Assembly: GCF_014066305.1 (NCBI RefSeq)
Contig: NW_023501082.1
Location: 62,001 to 126,000, forward strand
Reading direction: 5' to 3'
Length of the DNA stretch: 64,000 nt
Origin: Letharia columbiana
Lineage: Eukaryota; Ascomycota; Lecanoromycetes; Lecanorales; Parmeliaceae
Shown here: positions 44,987 to 55,998 of the stretch, in pieces
How positions within the stretch are numbered: the stretch's first letter is position 1
Layout of the letters: the number at the start of each line of letters is the position of its first letter
Position numbers and translations under genes: made by a program
Notes under the pieces: model-generated
What the model saw: the letters and a program-made list of their open reading frames with translations, nothing else
Told to the model about the DNA's origin: nothing
Databases searched by the model: none

Positions 44987-45479
44987 CCGCCTTTGAAAGT
45001 GCCATGGCATACAGAGAGGTGCGAAGAAACAAGGTTGCTAGGAAGGATTTTGGAGGATGCAAATTGCAGCTGCGACCGACTAATGTATAGAGTATCGATG
45101 CAGGCACATGCAATGGCTACGTCACTCGCTATCAGGGGGGTCAAGGTTTGGAAAACCACACTTTTGATGCTTTCACTCGGTTCCTTTTCAGGTTTCACGA
45201 TATCCCATGAGCTTGGCACAGAGCTGTTCCATTGTATTGGATTGCCAAAGCTAGTTACCCAACGACCAGAGACCACATAAACCCTTTCGGTCTACCGTGA
45301 TCTGAAACAAACTTCTCCGGGGACGCGATCTTGAGATTATCTGGCATATATCAACCCTACAGAACCCCGGAGGACATTTCCCCTCGACTTACGCGAGCTC
45401 AGTCTCAGGTCCAAGATCCGGGGGGCCCGTGGACGATCCTCACGGAAGCCGCCAGGATACGCCGGACCTATCGAACCAT

Positions 45480-46540
45480 TCAACATTTCGTTCTTGCGCC
45501 AAGGATGGCTGGGTCAGTCTTACCCAAGGGAGGATGCACCAACATGCCCTCCTCGAGAAGGTCAATGGCTCGCCGGGCAGCCCACTCCATGGGTCCATCC
45601 CAATCAACGCATGTATGCTCTAGGGTAAACTCCGGCTGTGGCAGTTTGACGATCTGACCCCAGTGAAACGTAATCAGGGTTGTGTCACCGCGGCACTTGA
45701 CGCTTTGTCTGAGGATTTCGATACAGTGCTCTAGTGTTTGCAGACACGGTCCTCATCAGTCCCTACTCCTGTCCAAGGCTATCAGGCAGGAAACACAGGG
45801 ACTTGTATATCTGTATGCCCTCCCATAGTTTCTTTTGCGCGCTGGCCAAATCTATGGCCGTAGTAGCCCATACGAAAGGCTTGTCTGATACATTTCTTGA
45901 TCGCAGGTAAAGTCAGACCTCGCATCCGAGAGCGACCGTTGGAAACATTGCTACCAGGCCGTGTAACTCGTGGATGGAAAACGGCCTTCTCGCCATGGTA
46001 CCCACCACCATTGCCAAGAGGAATGGAGGATCGGTTGACTGCAAGCAAGTCCTCTGCTGGGGTTCTCATATCGGTGTCTGATCATGGTCAGCAAGAATCG
46101 TATTTCAACGAACAACAGATCCTCCACGTGGCTCACGTTGCAGTAGATCATGCCATGACTTGTCAAGAACTGGACGGGAGTTGCCAACATCTGGACTAGT
46201 AAGGTTGGGGGCGGCGTTGAACACATAGTTTATTATCTTGGAGAGCCTCTTGCGCCGGGCCTGCCATTCGCTGATGTGTCATTCTTTGGTTCTTCAACGG
46301 AGTCCAGTTTAGCGTACCCTAAGTCAAAAGGCAATGAGGGTCTTCCTCCACCCTATTTTGACTGCGGACGATAGTCAAGCTCACGAGAACGTTTATAGCC
46401 AAAAACATGAGATGTAGGGCAATAATTTGAGGATGTCTTCGATATCAAGGCGTGCGATCGAGATGATTAGCTCTGCCATCGTCGAGCTCGAGGCTATTGC
46501 TCCTATCATCCAGAGGGACTTTTTGGTCTGCATGACGAGA
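45480..46540 (-). pseudogene. Decayed UstYa-like (DUF3328) oxidase, copy 2
   Basis: Second copy, same strand, about 500 nt upstream of copy 1. Pieces in order: a membrane helix (IIALHLMFLAINVLVSLTIV, about 46425-46365) and RPVLDKSWHDLLQ. A phase-correct intron (GTGAGC...GATCAG) leads to AEDLLAVNRSSIPLGNGGGY and then KAVFH. The first HxxHC motif follows, with its Cys position read as Gly. A second intron leads to KCIRQAFRMGYYGHRFGQ. The block LEHCIEILRQSVKCRGDTT carries the second HxxHC remnant. FTLEHTCVDWDGPMEWA lies near the end, and the stop is at 45480. Breaks: a stop just before the membrane helix, and about four extra bases at 45967-45982 that shift the frame inside the first motif. One junction before LEHC does not splice cleanly. 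Confidence 0.78.
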
Positions 46541-47188
46541 CAAGGGCACTTTGGAGACTCGAGTGACGGTTCTCCGGAAAGCAATGTTTGGGGCACCATC
46601 GACTGCTTTCGAAAGCTTTTGAAGTGCTCTGTCTGAACCCTTGACATCACAAAGATACGAAGACGCTCCGACCCACCGGGACTGAAGATGTCCGTCCGAG
46701 AGATGGTTGGTGCGGATGGCATTTTTGGATACAGGATGAAGATTCCAGATTCTCGGATCACATGACGGATTGCTCGACGCCGATCCAGACGAGCGCTTTG
46801 ATAAGCCTGATCACAAGGCCATTGAGACCTAGAGCATGCACATACACCCTCTCTCCAGGGGAGAGTCCAGCACAGGCCTGTGTGTGTAAGCTGAGCAGGA
46901 AAACCGATAGTCCGTCCGTGCTGGGTTTACATATGCAACATGCATATAGTTCGCATCTGCAGCTCGCAAATCTGGCGGTGCGGTGAAGCTACCACTCAAT
47001 TTCTCCTCCACGGTTCGGAAACTCAAACGTAATAAAGCTTGCATCGAGCACATGGTTTCTCATTTCACGCGCAGCGCTGTGGCCTTTGTCTGATAACTTT
47101 CCCTCCACAACCTACCGGGAGAATTCCAGCTTTGTCTGACTTACCGTCCTGCTTCTGAGCCAACAATCCTCAGCCATCCACACTAAGA
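46541..47188. other. Probable shared upstream region of UstYa copy 2 and the precursor gene
   Basis: 648 nt between divergent genes. Possible start of the UstYa copy 2 cytosolic tail. No other feature recognised. A Zn-cluster regulator site could lie here but none is evident. Confidence 0.4.
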
Positions 47189-47488
47189 ATGTACCTATCG
47201 CACCTCTTCTGCTGGTCCCTGGCCTTAGCCTCAGGTGTGACCCGGCATGCCTCTGGCGCCGGTACCTGGGAAGGAGTGATCACCAACAGTTGCCCGTGCA
47301 TGCCATCTGTTGCTGATAAGTCTTCGGGGGCCCTAGCGATCGAAAAGCGTCAAGACGCTGATGCTGCTTATGGAGTCTATGAGAAGAGGGATGCCGCGTA
47401 TGGTGTTTACGAGAAAAGACAGGACGCGGATGCTGCGTGCGGGGTGTGTGAAAAGATAGGATGCGGACGCCGCGTGGGGTGTTTATGA
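47189..47488 (+). CDS. Ustiloxin/dikaritin-type RiPP precursor, repeated YGVY core
   Basis: 99 residues, no intron. A hydrophobic N-terminal signal (about 1-24) is followed by a leader with CPCMPS and then a short repeat array whose units end in the dibasic Kex2 site KR: KR-QDADAAYGVYE-KR-DAAYGVYE-KR-QDADAACGVCE-K. Signal peptide, KR-separated repeats and a Tyr-bearing core are the known signature of UstA-like precursors, whose cores are cut out by Kex2 and cyclised through aromatic side chains by UstYa-type oxidases. Two UstYa-like genes lie within 3.2 kb. Units 1 and 2 are intact. In unit 3 both Tyr codons read Cys. A further unit continues out of frame at 47451-47495, so the array has lost its end. 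I know of no product with a YGVY core, but cannot exclude one. Confidence 0.8.
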   Translation: MYLSHLFCWSLALASGVTRHASGAGTWEGVITNSCPCMPSVADKSSGALAIEKRQDADAAYGVYEKRDAAYGVYEKRQDADAACGVCEKIGCGRRVGCL

Positions 47489-47495
47489 GAGATAG
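47451..47495 (+). pseudogene. Out-of-frame fourth core repeat of the precursor
   Basis: In the +1 frame relative to the precursor this stretch reads a KR site, a TAG at 47457-47459 where the other units start with Gln, then DADAAWGVYE-R and a stop. One lost base in the preceding Glu codon and one C-to-T change explain the loss. The core here has Trp in place of the first Tyr. Confidence 0.75.
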
Positions 47496-48301
47496 TTACG
47501 CCGGTAGCGCAGCCTGATAGTTGAGCTTCCTCGTCGCGGGATTAGGAAATGGATCAGGGGATATGAAAGGAGGCGTGGTCCAGGATACCAAATTGCCGGT
47601 TCTGTATAGTCCATATGCTTCAGTCACCACTACAGCTGCAACGTGATAGTGTTGGAAGGTGTAACGGTTGGTTTGTTATTATATGGAGGAGTACTGCTAT
47701 TTGTGGTATGTGCCAAGCATATAGGGCTGAGAGGCTAACACTTCTAACACATAGTGCACGGCATTTCCATGTCTATAGTGGGTCTTCCAACAATAGATAG
47801 CTTCCATCGCTGTCCTGGCGCTTGATACCGCGATCGTTTCTTCCATGCAGCCGGCCACGGTACGCGGTATAACAGACCTTTAGGATTCAGAGTGCCGCGT
47901 AGAAGAAGCTGGATTTGGCTGACCAGCTGATCTTCCGTGAATCGACTCAAGAGGATCGAGTGGACCCTTTAATTCTCGCTGGCAGGCCTTCCCTCTCAGG
48001 ATCTATAAGGCAAGGTTTCCTGCACAAGTTTTGGAATCGGTCCGCTTGAAGTACCCATCATCTTACAGATCTCCATACTGTAAATCTTGCCCGCCGTGAC
48101 GTCGCCTTTGAGTGCAAAACGTAAACGTCGATTAAGTCACGGTAGGAGCTATAAAATACGAGATTCCTGAGACCCCTAGAACCCTTGAGACAGGAACTGA
48201 TCATCAGATCGCAACAATGACATATAGCTGAAGGAAACTCGAGGATGTACGACGGGGCGATGAACTCATTACCATCAATCGGTGAAGGTTGCCTTCCAGC
48301 C
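47496..48301. other. Intergenic
   Basis: 806 nt between the precursor (+) and the rhodopsin-domain gene (-). No gene supported. Confidence 0.4.
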
Positions 48302-49806
48302 TCAGTGACCAGTTGGAGCCTCGAGGGGTATTCTGGAAACACTCCCAAAGCCACAATAAGACTTAAATCTTACACCACGTTTCCTCGTGGATGTGGCTGC
48401 ACGACTTTCGTTCCACCCGTACTCCTCATCTTTTCCCTTTCCATCCTTACCGCGGTCTTCGAACCTGGTGTCCATCTCCGTGACCTCCAGAATTCTGTTC
48501 GTGGGCACGATGTTTACCCGGCTACTGTTTTCGTTCGGCCAGCTGTACGCTGCTCCACGGCTCGCACTGTTGGCCGGTCGCACAATCTTCGTGGGAACGG
48601 TCTGAAGCTCGTAGGAAGACTCGTGGCGTGGACTAGAGAGCTTGCTGTGAGATTTCCTTGTCATGGAGACCCTAACTTGGATATTGTCGAACAGGGTTTT
48701 GAAGATAGGGCGAAGAGTCGGAAGGCAGGCGGCAAATATGATCACATTGATTTCGAGGCTATGGACGGGTGTCGTCGTGAGTGACGATGGTTTGAAAATT
48801 GAGGTCAAAGTGTTGGTACTCACGCGTTCCAGATCAGTAGGTCGACCGTGATCCCTATTGTGCCATCAGTGGGGTTCAGACCTCAATTGATGCTTGCGGT
48901 CATACAAGTGAAGTCGGAGTGAACGGTCAATGTTGGCAGATAGGAGGTCTTCACGGCCGCACAAATGCCAGCGCTAGATCAAAAGGATTCGGTTAGACGA
49001 ACATGTCAGGGCCGCATACGCCAGAGAGGTTTCTTACAAGAATCCCAAGCCGAGAAGCGCGCTCAGACCAGCCTTTTTTCTCTTGTTCAATTGTAGGTTC
49101 CAGATCATAGTGATCCCAAATATGGCGAGGGCAAAGTCCACAAACACAAACCAGCCTTTATGTAATGTCAGCTGAGCGGTAAAGTTTGCATGGAATCCTA
49201 GACACACATGCAAGCGCCACGTCGAGATCGTTTATCTTTTTTGGATGCGGGCACTTGCCTGCCGAAGGTATCCAAAGCGCCTTTGGTGGGGAACATTGGG
49301 CGAAGATGGAGATAATAAGTATGCAGGCAGCTATGAATGCGGAGATGGATAGGAAGTAGAGAATCCTTTTCCTCCATCTATTCGGTGCCATAAGTCGGCC
49401 CATCAGAATTGCAACCGAGATCTTGCCCGTCGCAATGGCCATGATACAAAATGTTTGCGATACCCAGTTGAACAGAGTGGTCTCCTCGAGCTGTGCAGAG
49501 CTCAAGTACATGACATGACGAGCGCCGCCTTTGGCTGCGTAAAGCGTGAAGAATACAGAATAGGTTATTGTGAGCCCCTAAACTCACGTGTCAGATGCTT
49601 CTGATCATTGTCCTCCCCTGGGCTTCTCGTACCATGGTGCAAAATATAACCCAGTCATCCCACCACAAATTTCGGGTGATCCATACCCGAGAATATACCC
49701 TGAGACCAACAACTATCAAAGAGAGCGAGCAAAAAGCCCAAGTGACTATCACCAACTCATCAGCCCGATTGTGATCTCCCTCTGGCGAAGGAGGCGGCGC
49801 TGCCAT
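48302..49806 (-). CDS. Fungal rhodopsin-domain integral membrane protein (PTH11/SAT4-like)
   Basis: Seven-helix membrane protein of the large fungal family that includes PTH11-type receptor-like proteins. Six exons in phase: 49806-49633, 49577-49208, 49155-49038, 48973-48906, 48854-48824 and 48758-48302; 405 residues. The first helix is followed by the family motif LRVYSRVWITRNLWWDDW. The third region has LFNWVSQTFCIMAIATGKIS, then ILYFLSISAFIAACILIIS and CSPPKALW. Next is FVFVDFALAIFGITMIWNLQ with KRKKAGLSALLGLGFL. The end of the core is TVDLLIWNALEINVIIFAAC with LPTLRP, the strongest family block. The cytosolic tail is hydrophilic. A 31-nt exon carries the VDLLIWNA part. No CFEM domain precedes it. 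The gene looks intact, in contrast to the broken cluster genes beside it. A role in sensing or transport is unknown. Confidence 0.87.
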
Positions 49807-51431
49807 TGTAAACGGTAAAAGCGAGCGAAGTAACGAGGTTTGCCAGATGAAGATGTGTGATCTTAGGGCAGATAGACCCCTGCTGTAATTTACGGAAATA
49901 GGACGGAGAAGGACGCGATTTATAACAGTCTCTTACGCCGAGCTAGAGCCTATTTGCAATTTTGAGAACGTCATGGAACCGGTGGTGGTCACCATGCCGT
50001 ACCTTTGCAGTGTTACTTCGGAAGTTGAGTGTCTGCAGGACGGCCAAGTCAAGTTCTTGTGGAAAACTATGTGCGTGCACACAGTGTACCCTCCAAAGCT
50101 ATCAGGTATCCACACTCGTAAAGTGGGAACAGGGATGTGGCAGTATCTGTGAAGCAGGTGCTAGAGGGTAAACAAAGTATGTACGATATCTCGGGCTGGA
50201 CAGCGTGTATTTTCTTTTGTAAAGCTGATAGTGAGCCGTACCTGCGCCTTCTGATTGGCTAATTTATTACTCTCGACGTTGAATTAGCGGATTTCAAAGG
50301 GATCTGATAAGTGTCGGCCCTTTTCGGTATGTGTACACCCCTTTGGATCGGGCTGATGTGAGCGACTGTTGGAATAAAATATGCGCGCTGAGCTCCTCGG
50401 ACATACGTAAAGGTGTGAGGCATTTTCTTCGAAGGTTGCTGTATTCTGCCATATTTCTGCAGGGGAACGGACCCGTCTCTGATGCAACCCTACAGAAAAG
50501 AAAGTAGGCTCTTACTTGAGTTTCCCGTCGAAGCCCCGTCCCAGCCCGGCCTATTACGCAGCGTAAACGGATCCGACTGCTTGGCTGCTTGACGGTGTGA
50601 TGCAATGTCGGTTAAAGTTGCTGTATTTCAAGACCATTTTGTACGAAACGGGTTCGACTGCTTTAACAGGTAATGATGTGAGAAATTATATCCGATGGAA
50701 GGGGTGTACATGTATCAAAAAGGAGGAACACATATTCGGTCCGATTTGAAGTCGCTATGGTTTGAATGAATTATGGGTGTGAGAAATCTTCTTAGATGCA
50801 GGTCAAAGCTGCTGTGATTTAAGACAATCATGCATAAAGCGGACTTGACTACTTGGACAATTGATGATGTGAGAATGCACTTGAAAGTGTTGAAGACCAT
50901 CCTGCAGAAAGCGTATCCGACTAACTCAATGAGTAATGACGTGAGAGGCTTTCTTCGCTGCAGATGGAATTTGTGAGCCAAAATCGCGCGTCCCATTAAG
51001 ACTTGACTCTCAAGGATTGATGTTGATGTTCATAGAAAAGTGAGCTCAGGTTTGAGTATAAGTATCTGCTAGCGTCATCGTCTGTTCTCCCGTGAGCTAG
51101 TATATGCTATACGGCTAGAATCACATCCCTCGATGACAAGCAGCATCCAATATGGCATGGAGAACAGTACCCTACCAACCGAAGTGTCATCATTGGCTGG
51201 AAGCATGGCGGGGCTCGTTAGTGTGCGCATGTGGAGCATGCGTCAGCCATGCATCAATAAGGTAACCCTACTTGATGAGCTGAGGATTTTCTCGCAAGCC
51301 TCACCAGATCATCACCGCCATTACCTGTCAGCTTTGGAATCTGGTGATCTAAACGATTTCTGACTCTCTTTAAACCTCAGTGTCTCAAAAAGCTTGGCTA
51401 GCCTCTCATCACATGCCAACGCTGTTCAACC
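49807..51431. other. 1.6 kb intergenic with degenerate repeats
   Basis: No gene supported. Two short frames (49962-50171 and 51133-51363) have no recognisable content. The middle holds a set of degenerate tandem copies listed separately. The last 300 nt are the methyltransferase promoter. Confidence 0.45.
50611..50966. repeat. Degenerate tandem copies of about 80-110 bp
   Basis: Three or more related units share the pattern AAGAC-AT...GCAGAAAGCG...CGACTA...TAATGATGTGAGA. They start near 50611, 50803 and 50883, with a partial copy near 50760. A looser relative lies near 50430. Copies differ at many positions and the spacing is irregular. Confidence 0.55.
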
Positions 51432-52934
51432 ATGGAGGTCAACCTTTCCTCCCTTTCACGTCAAATTGAGACAATAAGTAAGCTTCCTCCTGAAGAAGTA
51501 TCGGAAGCTCTAAGCCCCGATGCCGCGAGGGAACTACGACGGAATCTGAACAGACTGAGCGTCGCTTTGGAGAGTCCCGGGGATATTGTTGACCGTATCG
51601 TGTACTCTGTGAGCCCTCTTCATACAAGAGCCCACGTCTCCCTTCGAATGCAACTGCTCGGTGCTGATGCGATGGCTTGGACTAGCCCCTAGACTTGGTC
51701 GCGATCCGCCTTGCTGTTGATCTTGGTATATTCAAGATCTTGGCTGACAGCCAGGAACCGAAGAGTATTCAACAACTGGCGGGGGCGACCGGGGCAGACG
51801 CAACGCTGCTAGGCCGAATTCTCAGATTACTAGCCAGCATTGACGCAGTTGCAGAGGCAGGTCCAGAAACATATGTGGCGACAAAGATCTCAAGGGCCTT
51901 TACCACGGCGAAAGGTATCTCTGGCGCAGGATTCTTGTATGTACCTGCTGTGGCATTTTCCAGTCCCACATTTGACCCAAAATTTGCAGCGTAGACTGTC
52001 TTGTGCACGCTTGGGCCAGCCTTCCTGCTACCCTAGCCAAATCACATTACCAGAACCCTACAGACCATCTCCACACCGGGCTCCAAGTCGGCTTGCGAAC
52101 CGACATGCACGCGTTCGAATGGTGGTCCAACCATCCCAAAGTCTTCAACGACTTCAATATCTTCATGACTGCCCAGCGCGAGGGGCGCGCTTATTGGCTC
52201 GACTTCTACCCGTTCGAGCAGAAGCTGTTAGCCGAACCTCGTGACAGTGAGCACGACATCCTCTTCGTCGATGTCGGCGGAGCGCTTGGGAGTGAGATCA
52301 GAGAGCTACGGAAGCGATATCCAGCGTTGAAGGGTCGGATGATTCTTCAGGACCGGCAACAAACAATCGATCACGTCTCAGCGGACTCCGGAATGGAGGC
52401 GATGGTGCACGATTTCTTCACGCCACAGCCTGTTACTGGTAAGGTTTTCTCAATATCTTCTTCCATAAATTACAGCGAGCACTCTCCCTGTCCTGAACGT
52501 ACTTCTTTTTCTCCACCGAATGCTCGCAAGATCCCCATGTTTTCTCTCGCCTATCGTCTTCTAACAAATGTCGCCTAACACCTTCTTCAACAGGCGCACG
52601 ATTCTACTACCTCCGCAACATTCTCCACGACTGGCCTGAGCCCCTCGCACGCCTCATCCTCCAACATACCAGCTCGGCCATGACACCCGGCACGTCTAGG
52701 CTACTCATCAACGAACTCGTCGTTCCGCTCCGAGGCGGTGGACCTTTCCCACCGCACTCGGATTTCAACATGATGTCAATCGTCGCCGGGATGGAGAGAA
52801 CGGAAGCTCAGTGGAAGGAGCTACTTGGGAGTGTCGGACTGGAGATTCTGGAGATCTGGACTGGGGACGGGGAGACCGAGAGCATCATTGAGGCCGTTGC
52901 TGCTGTTCGGGATGGACTAGACGTTAACGGCTAG
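51432..52934 (+). CDS. SAM-dependent O-methyltransferase (plant COMT/StcP-like fold)
   Basis: Transfers a methyl group from S-adenosylmethionine to a hydroxyl of a small molecule; common in secondary-metabolite clusters. Model: 51432-51608, 51686-51936, 51990-52438 and 52594-52934; 405 residues. The acceptor at 51685 was preferred over the next TAG because it keeps phase. The N-terminal dimerisation part contains LVAIRLAVDLGIFKILAD and the winged-helix ATGADATLLGRILRLLASI. HYQNPTDHLHTGLQ and AFEWWSNHPKVFNDFNIFM follow. The SAM-binding motif is FVDVGGALGSEI. The catalytic His is expected in YYLRNILHDWPEPLARLIL, which is complete. The C-terminus is RLLINELVVP and FNMMSIVAGMERTEAQW. The frame is intact. 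It could act on the RiPP, or on an unrelated product. Confidence 0.88.
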
Positions 52935-54346
52935 CGAGAGCTGAAGTTACTAAACAGATCATTGACAACGTTCCATGATGCAAAGGTCTAACGCAATCGC
53001 CTTCCTCGCGGGTCCTCAGCGCCTTTATAATGGAACCATGATATCTAGCATACCATGAGGCCATGAAAGCGCCGATGCCTTGTCTTTGGTGTGAAGGAAC
53101 CCTGTTGTGCGTTGTGTTGAAAATGAGTACACTCTTTTGACTGGGTGTCTGATCACAACAGAAAGAAGATTTGTTCGATAGCTTTTTTAGTTCCTTCCCG
53201 ATTCCGCGTCAATCTTTCCTCCTCGGACTCTGGGAGAGACCACATCTACACCACCCCTCCCAGTCCGGCTCGATCGCTACGATCCAAGAACGGCGCGATG
53301 AGTGTTATTCGGACCGAGTAGCCGTATCTGCCATCGTTCCCGCAAAACCCCTAGGTCTTCCACGCGCAGGAAAACTCCGTTGATTTGGATCTTGTGAATG
53401 GAGGAGTGGCTGTCTGCACGCTGGTCCGTCGGGTCTTCCTGGCTTCCGTCGAGGTAAAACAAGTCTGGATCATTTGGTCCGGTTTTTGTGTCTCCCCACG
53501 CCACGACTCATCAGAACCGAAACCTTTGAGGTCGTGGATGCATGTGGTAGGTACGTACGTACGTCGAGGCGCTATCGTGATTTCCACCACTCGCCCCGAA
53601 TGTCGGCTTGTCGGACGTGTTTGGAAGATTTCTTCCCGGGCACTGAGACCCGTTCTTCGGGATTCACAGACGACTCGTAGCAGCTGTGACGCTCAGTCTC
53701 AGCACCCTCATGGACAAACGACTCCCTCACACGCTGCCGACGTCGTAGCTTCATCCTCGTTAGGAGATATGGGAACGGAATCAAACCAGTATCGAAGCGA
53801 ACGAGAAAGAAATCCCAGACACACATCACAAACCGACGACGCCGAAGGCTATGAAACAAGGCGGCGCTGTACAAAGCCTCTTGCGGCTTCAAGTTTTGAG
53901 TCCGTGAGATGAATGCTGGGTTCTGGTGTGCTGTGACTCTTCCGCTGGCCCGAGGTAGGACCGGGCTCCGGTAGCAACGACCCCTATGTATTTGTGAGTA
54001 ATTGTGGACTCGCATGGTTTGTAGGTTTCGCTGCTTTGAAAAGGGGTGTTTGATTGGTCGCTGAGGCGAACATGACCGTGGGTATTGCTCGTGCTGAGAG
54101 TCAGCTTCCTGACACCTGAAGGGTGTATTGGGATGTGGTGTAGGTTGTATGCCATGAGCATGATCCTGATGATGTAAGGATATGATTTCTTCTGGTATGC
54201 AAAGCTATGATACGTTCATAAGTTTTGAAACAACGGTTTTTCGGCGGAGCTTTGCTTCCCAAGCAAAGGATACTGCTCTCCATGCAACGCCAATAGTCTT
54301 TGTACACTCTCTTTCCCTTTCTTTTTCCCACTTTTATTTATTCACT
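52935..54346. other. 1.4 kb without a supportable gene
   Basis: A 175-codon frame at 53385-53912 (+) has no recognisable motif and low-complexity character. A short run of TACG-like repeats occurs at about 53551-53564. Otherwise nothing. Confidence 0.4.
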
Positions 54347-55998
54347 CTAATCCTGCCACACATCCACGCTCTCCTTCCTCCTCTTCTTCGACGGCGTTTC
54401 ACAGATGTCTTGGTAGTTTTGAGCTAGGGATCTCTTGTATCCTCTGTGACCTGTTGACGGAGGAGTCGGCAGCTGCGAGGTTTCGTCCGTTCTGCCTTCC
54501 TGCTTGGCCAGACTTTTAGTGCAGGCAACTTCTTCCAGCTGGTCCAGGAGCTGGGAGCTGTGGTCTGGAATCTGTCTGTCCTTCTGTGGCGATGAGGGTA
54601 ACCCGAATCGGGAACCTTTCCCAGCTGGGGCACTTCTGTTCTCCAAAGGCTTTTTCTTCTTCGGTGTAAGGAGGACTCGGGGTTGTGTAGATTTCTGTAG
54701 ACTGGAAACGGAACCAGTCATCCAATTCTCTTTGTCATTCGACGGCTTGGCTGCCACGATCCCATGTGCGACGGCCTTCGGTATCTGCTTGTCATTTGCC
54801 TTCATTACCTGCATACTCAGCCTTGGTTGTGTCTGAAATATATCCGGTCGATGCCTCCTCATGGAGTGAACCCAGGCGTCGCAGTCCATGGACACCCAAT
54901 AGTCCAGTACATCCTTCCATACACTTGCCGAGGGCTTTGTCAGATTAATAAATATCACCATCCCCTTCCCTCCAGCTCTCGCATGGACAGCCTTAGCGAA
55001 CTCTCTGACCATAGTCTTAAGCCCATGTACATGGAGCGATGTGCCCAAAATCAACAACACATCCGGCTTCATTTTTAGATCTGAGGCAGTAATGTCTCCC
55101 ACGGCATCAGCCGATGGATGTTCCTCTCCGTAGAGCACAATATTCGGCCTCAAGGACCCAATCTTTGTTCCGCGCTTCCCTCGATTCTGCCGATCCTGGT
55201 TTGCCGCCGCACAAAGCTGACATGTTGGAGCCTTTCCAGCAAGCAGCCGCGTACTATGTCGGTCTTCCCATTCGCATGTCTGCTGGCAAAGCGTACACCT
55301 CAAGACTCTCAAGTCCCCGTGCAATTGCACAACTTCACATCCACCGTCGAGGTCAGCCCCCGGCTGCGTCCGTGATGGCAATCTCTGACCCTCCATTGAT
55401 TTCTTGGTGAACCGCGTTCGACTGCCCTTTCCCTGGGTCATATCCGTATTCAATCCTTCCATTGCCTCCAACCCATCGATATTCTGCGTGTAGCATCTAA
55501 CCAACTTCCGCGTGTCTCGTAGGGTCTTTATGAAGCGATGAGTAGATGTGGCTTTCTTGACTTCTTCGTGTATTTTCTGGCGGAGAGATGCGATGAAAGT
55601 ATAGAAGACTGAGGTGCTGATGGGATCCTTCCATAACTGGGCGTCGAAGAGGTCTTTGCCTTTGACGTTCTTGGGAATCGAGGGAGGTATAGACTTTGAC
55701 TTTGTGGAGGGAGAGGGAGGGCTGGAGGATTTCCTTATCGTACCACCAGAGATTGCGCCTAAGGGAACAGCATCGCGTTGGGCTTTTATGAGGGAGTAGA
55801 GTCCTTCTTCTGAGCGGAAGTCCTACAGCGGTAATTAGTATAATGGGTGAAGTGGGGCGGCTTCAAGCTTACTGGTATGCCACAGTTTGTAGATATACCG
55901 GCCCCTGTGAACACAACAACTTTCTTTGCTGCTGCTAGTGTGTTGGCGATATTCTGAAGCTGACGATTGTTCTCTGGTGTGACTTGGAGGATAGGCAT
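54347..55998 (-). CDS. Sirtuin, Hst3/Hst4-type NAD-dependent deacetylase
   Basis: Hst3/Hst4 enzymes remove acetyl from histone H3 lysine 56, using NAD. Two exons: 55998-55873 and 55822-54347; 533 residues. The NAD motif VVVFTGAGISTNCGIP (about 28-42) continues across the intron into DFRSEEGLYSL. CYTQNIDGLE follows near 152-161. The catalytic His lies in VVQLHGDL near 210. A zinc site of two Cys pairs (RCTLCQ; PTCQLC) follows at once. RPNIVLYGEEHP and LLILGTSLHVHGLK complete the catalytic core. The C-terminal 200 residues are disordered with basic patches (LTPKKKKPLENR; TPSKKRRKES), probably nuclear localisation signals. Length and the insert between the NAD motif and the Cys pairs fit this subgroup. 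It sits between two possible tailoring genes, but it is a conserved gene and may be there by chance. Confidence 0.9.

Noticed and set aside
42754..47188. Tyrosinase or cytochrome P450 expected in a ustiloxin-type cluster
   Set aside because: I looked for paired His copper motifs and the P450 heme Cys motif in both strands and saw none.
53385..53912. 175-codon plus-strand frame between methyltransferase and sirtuin
   Set aside because: No recognisable domain, no splice or start context; kept only as a note.
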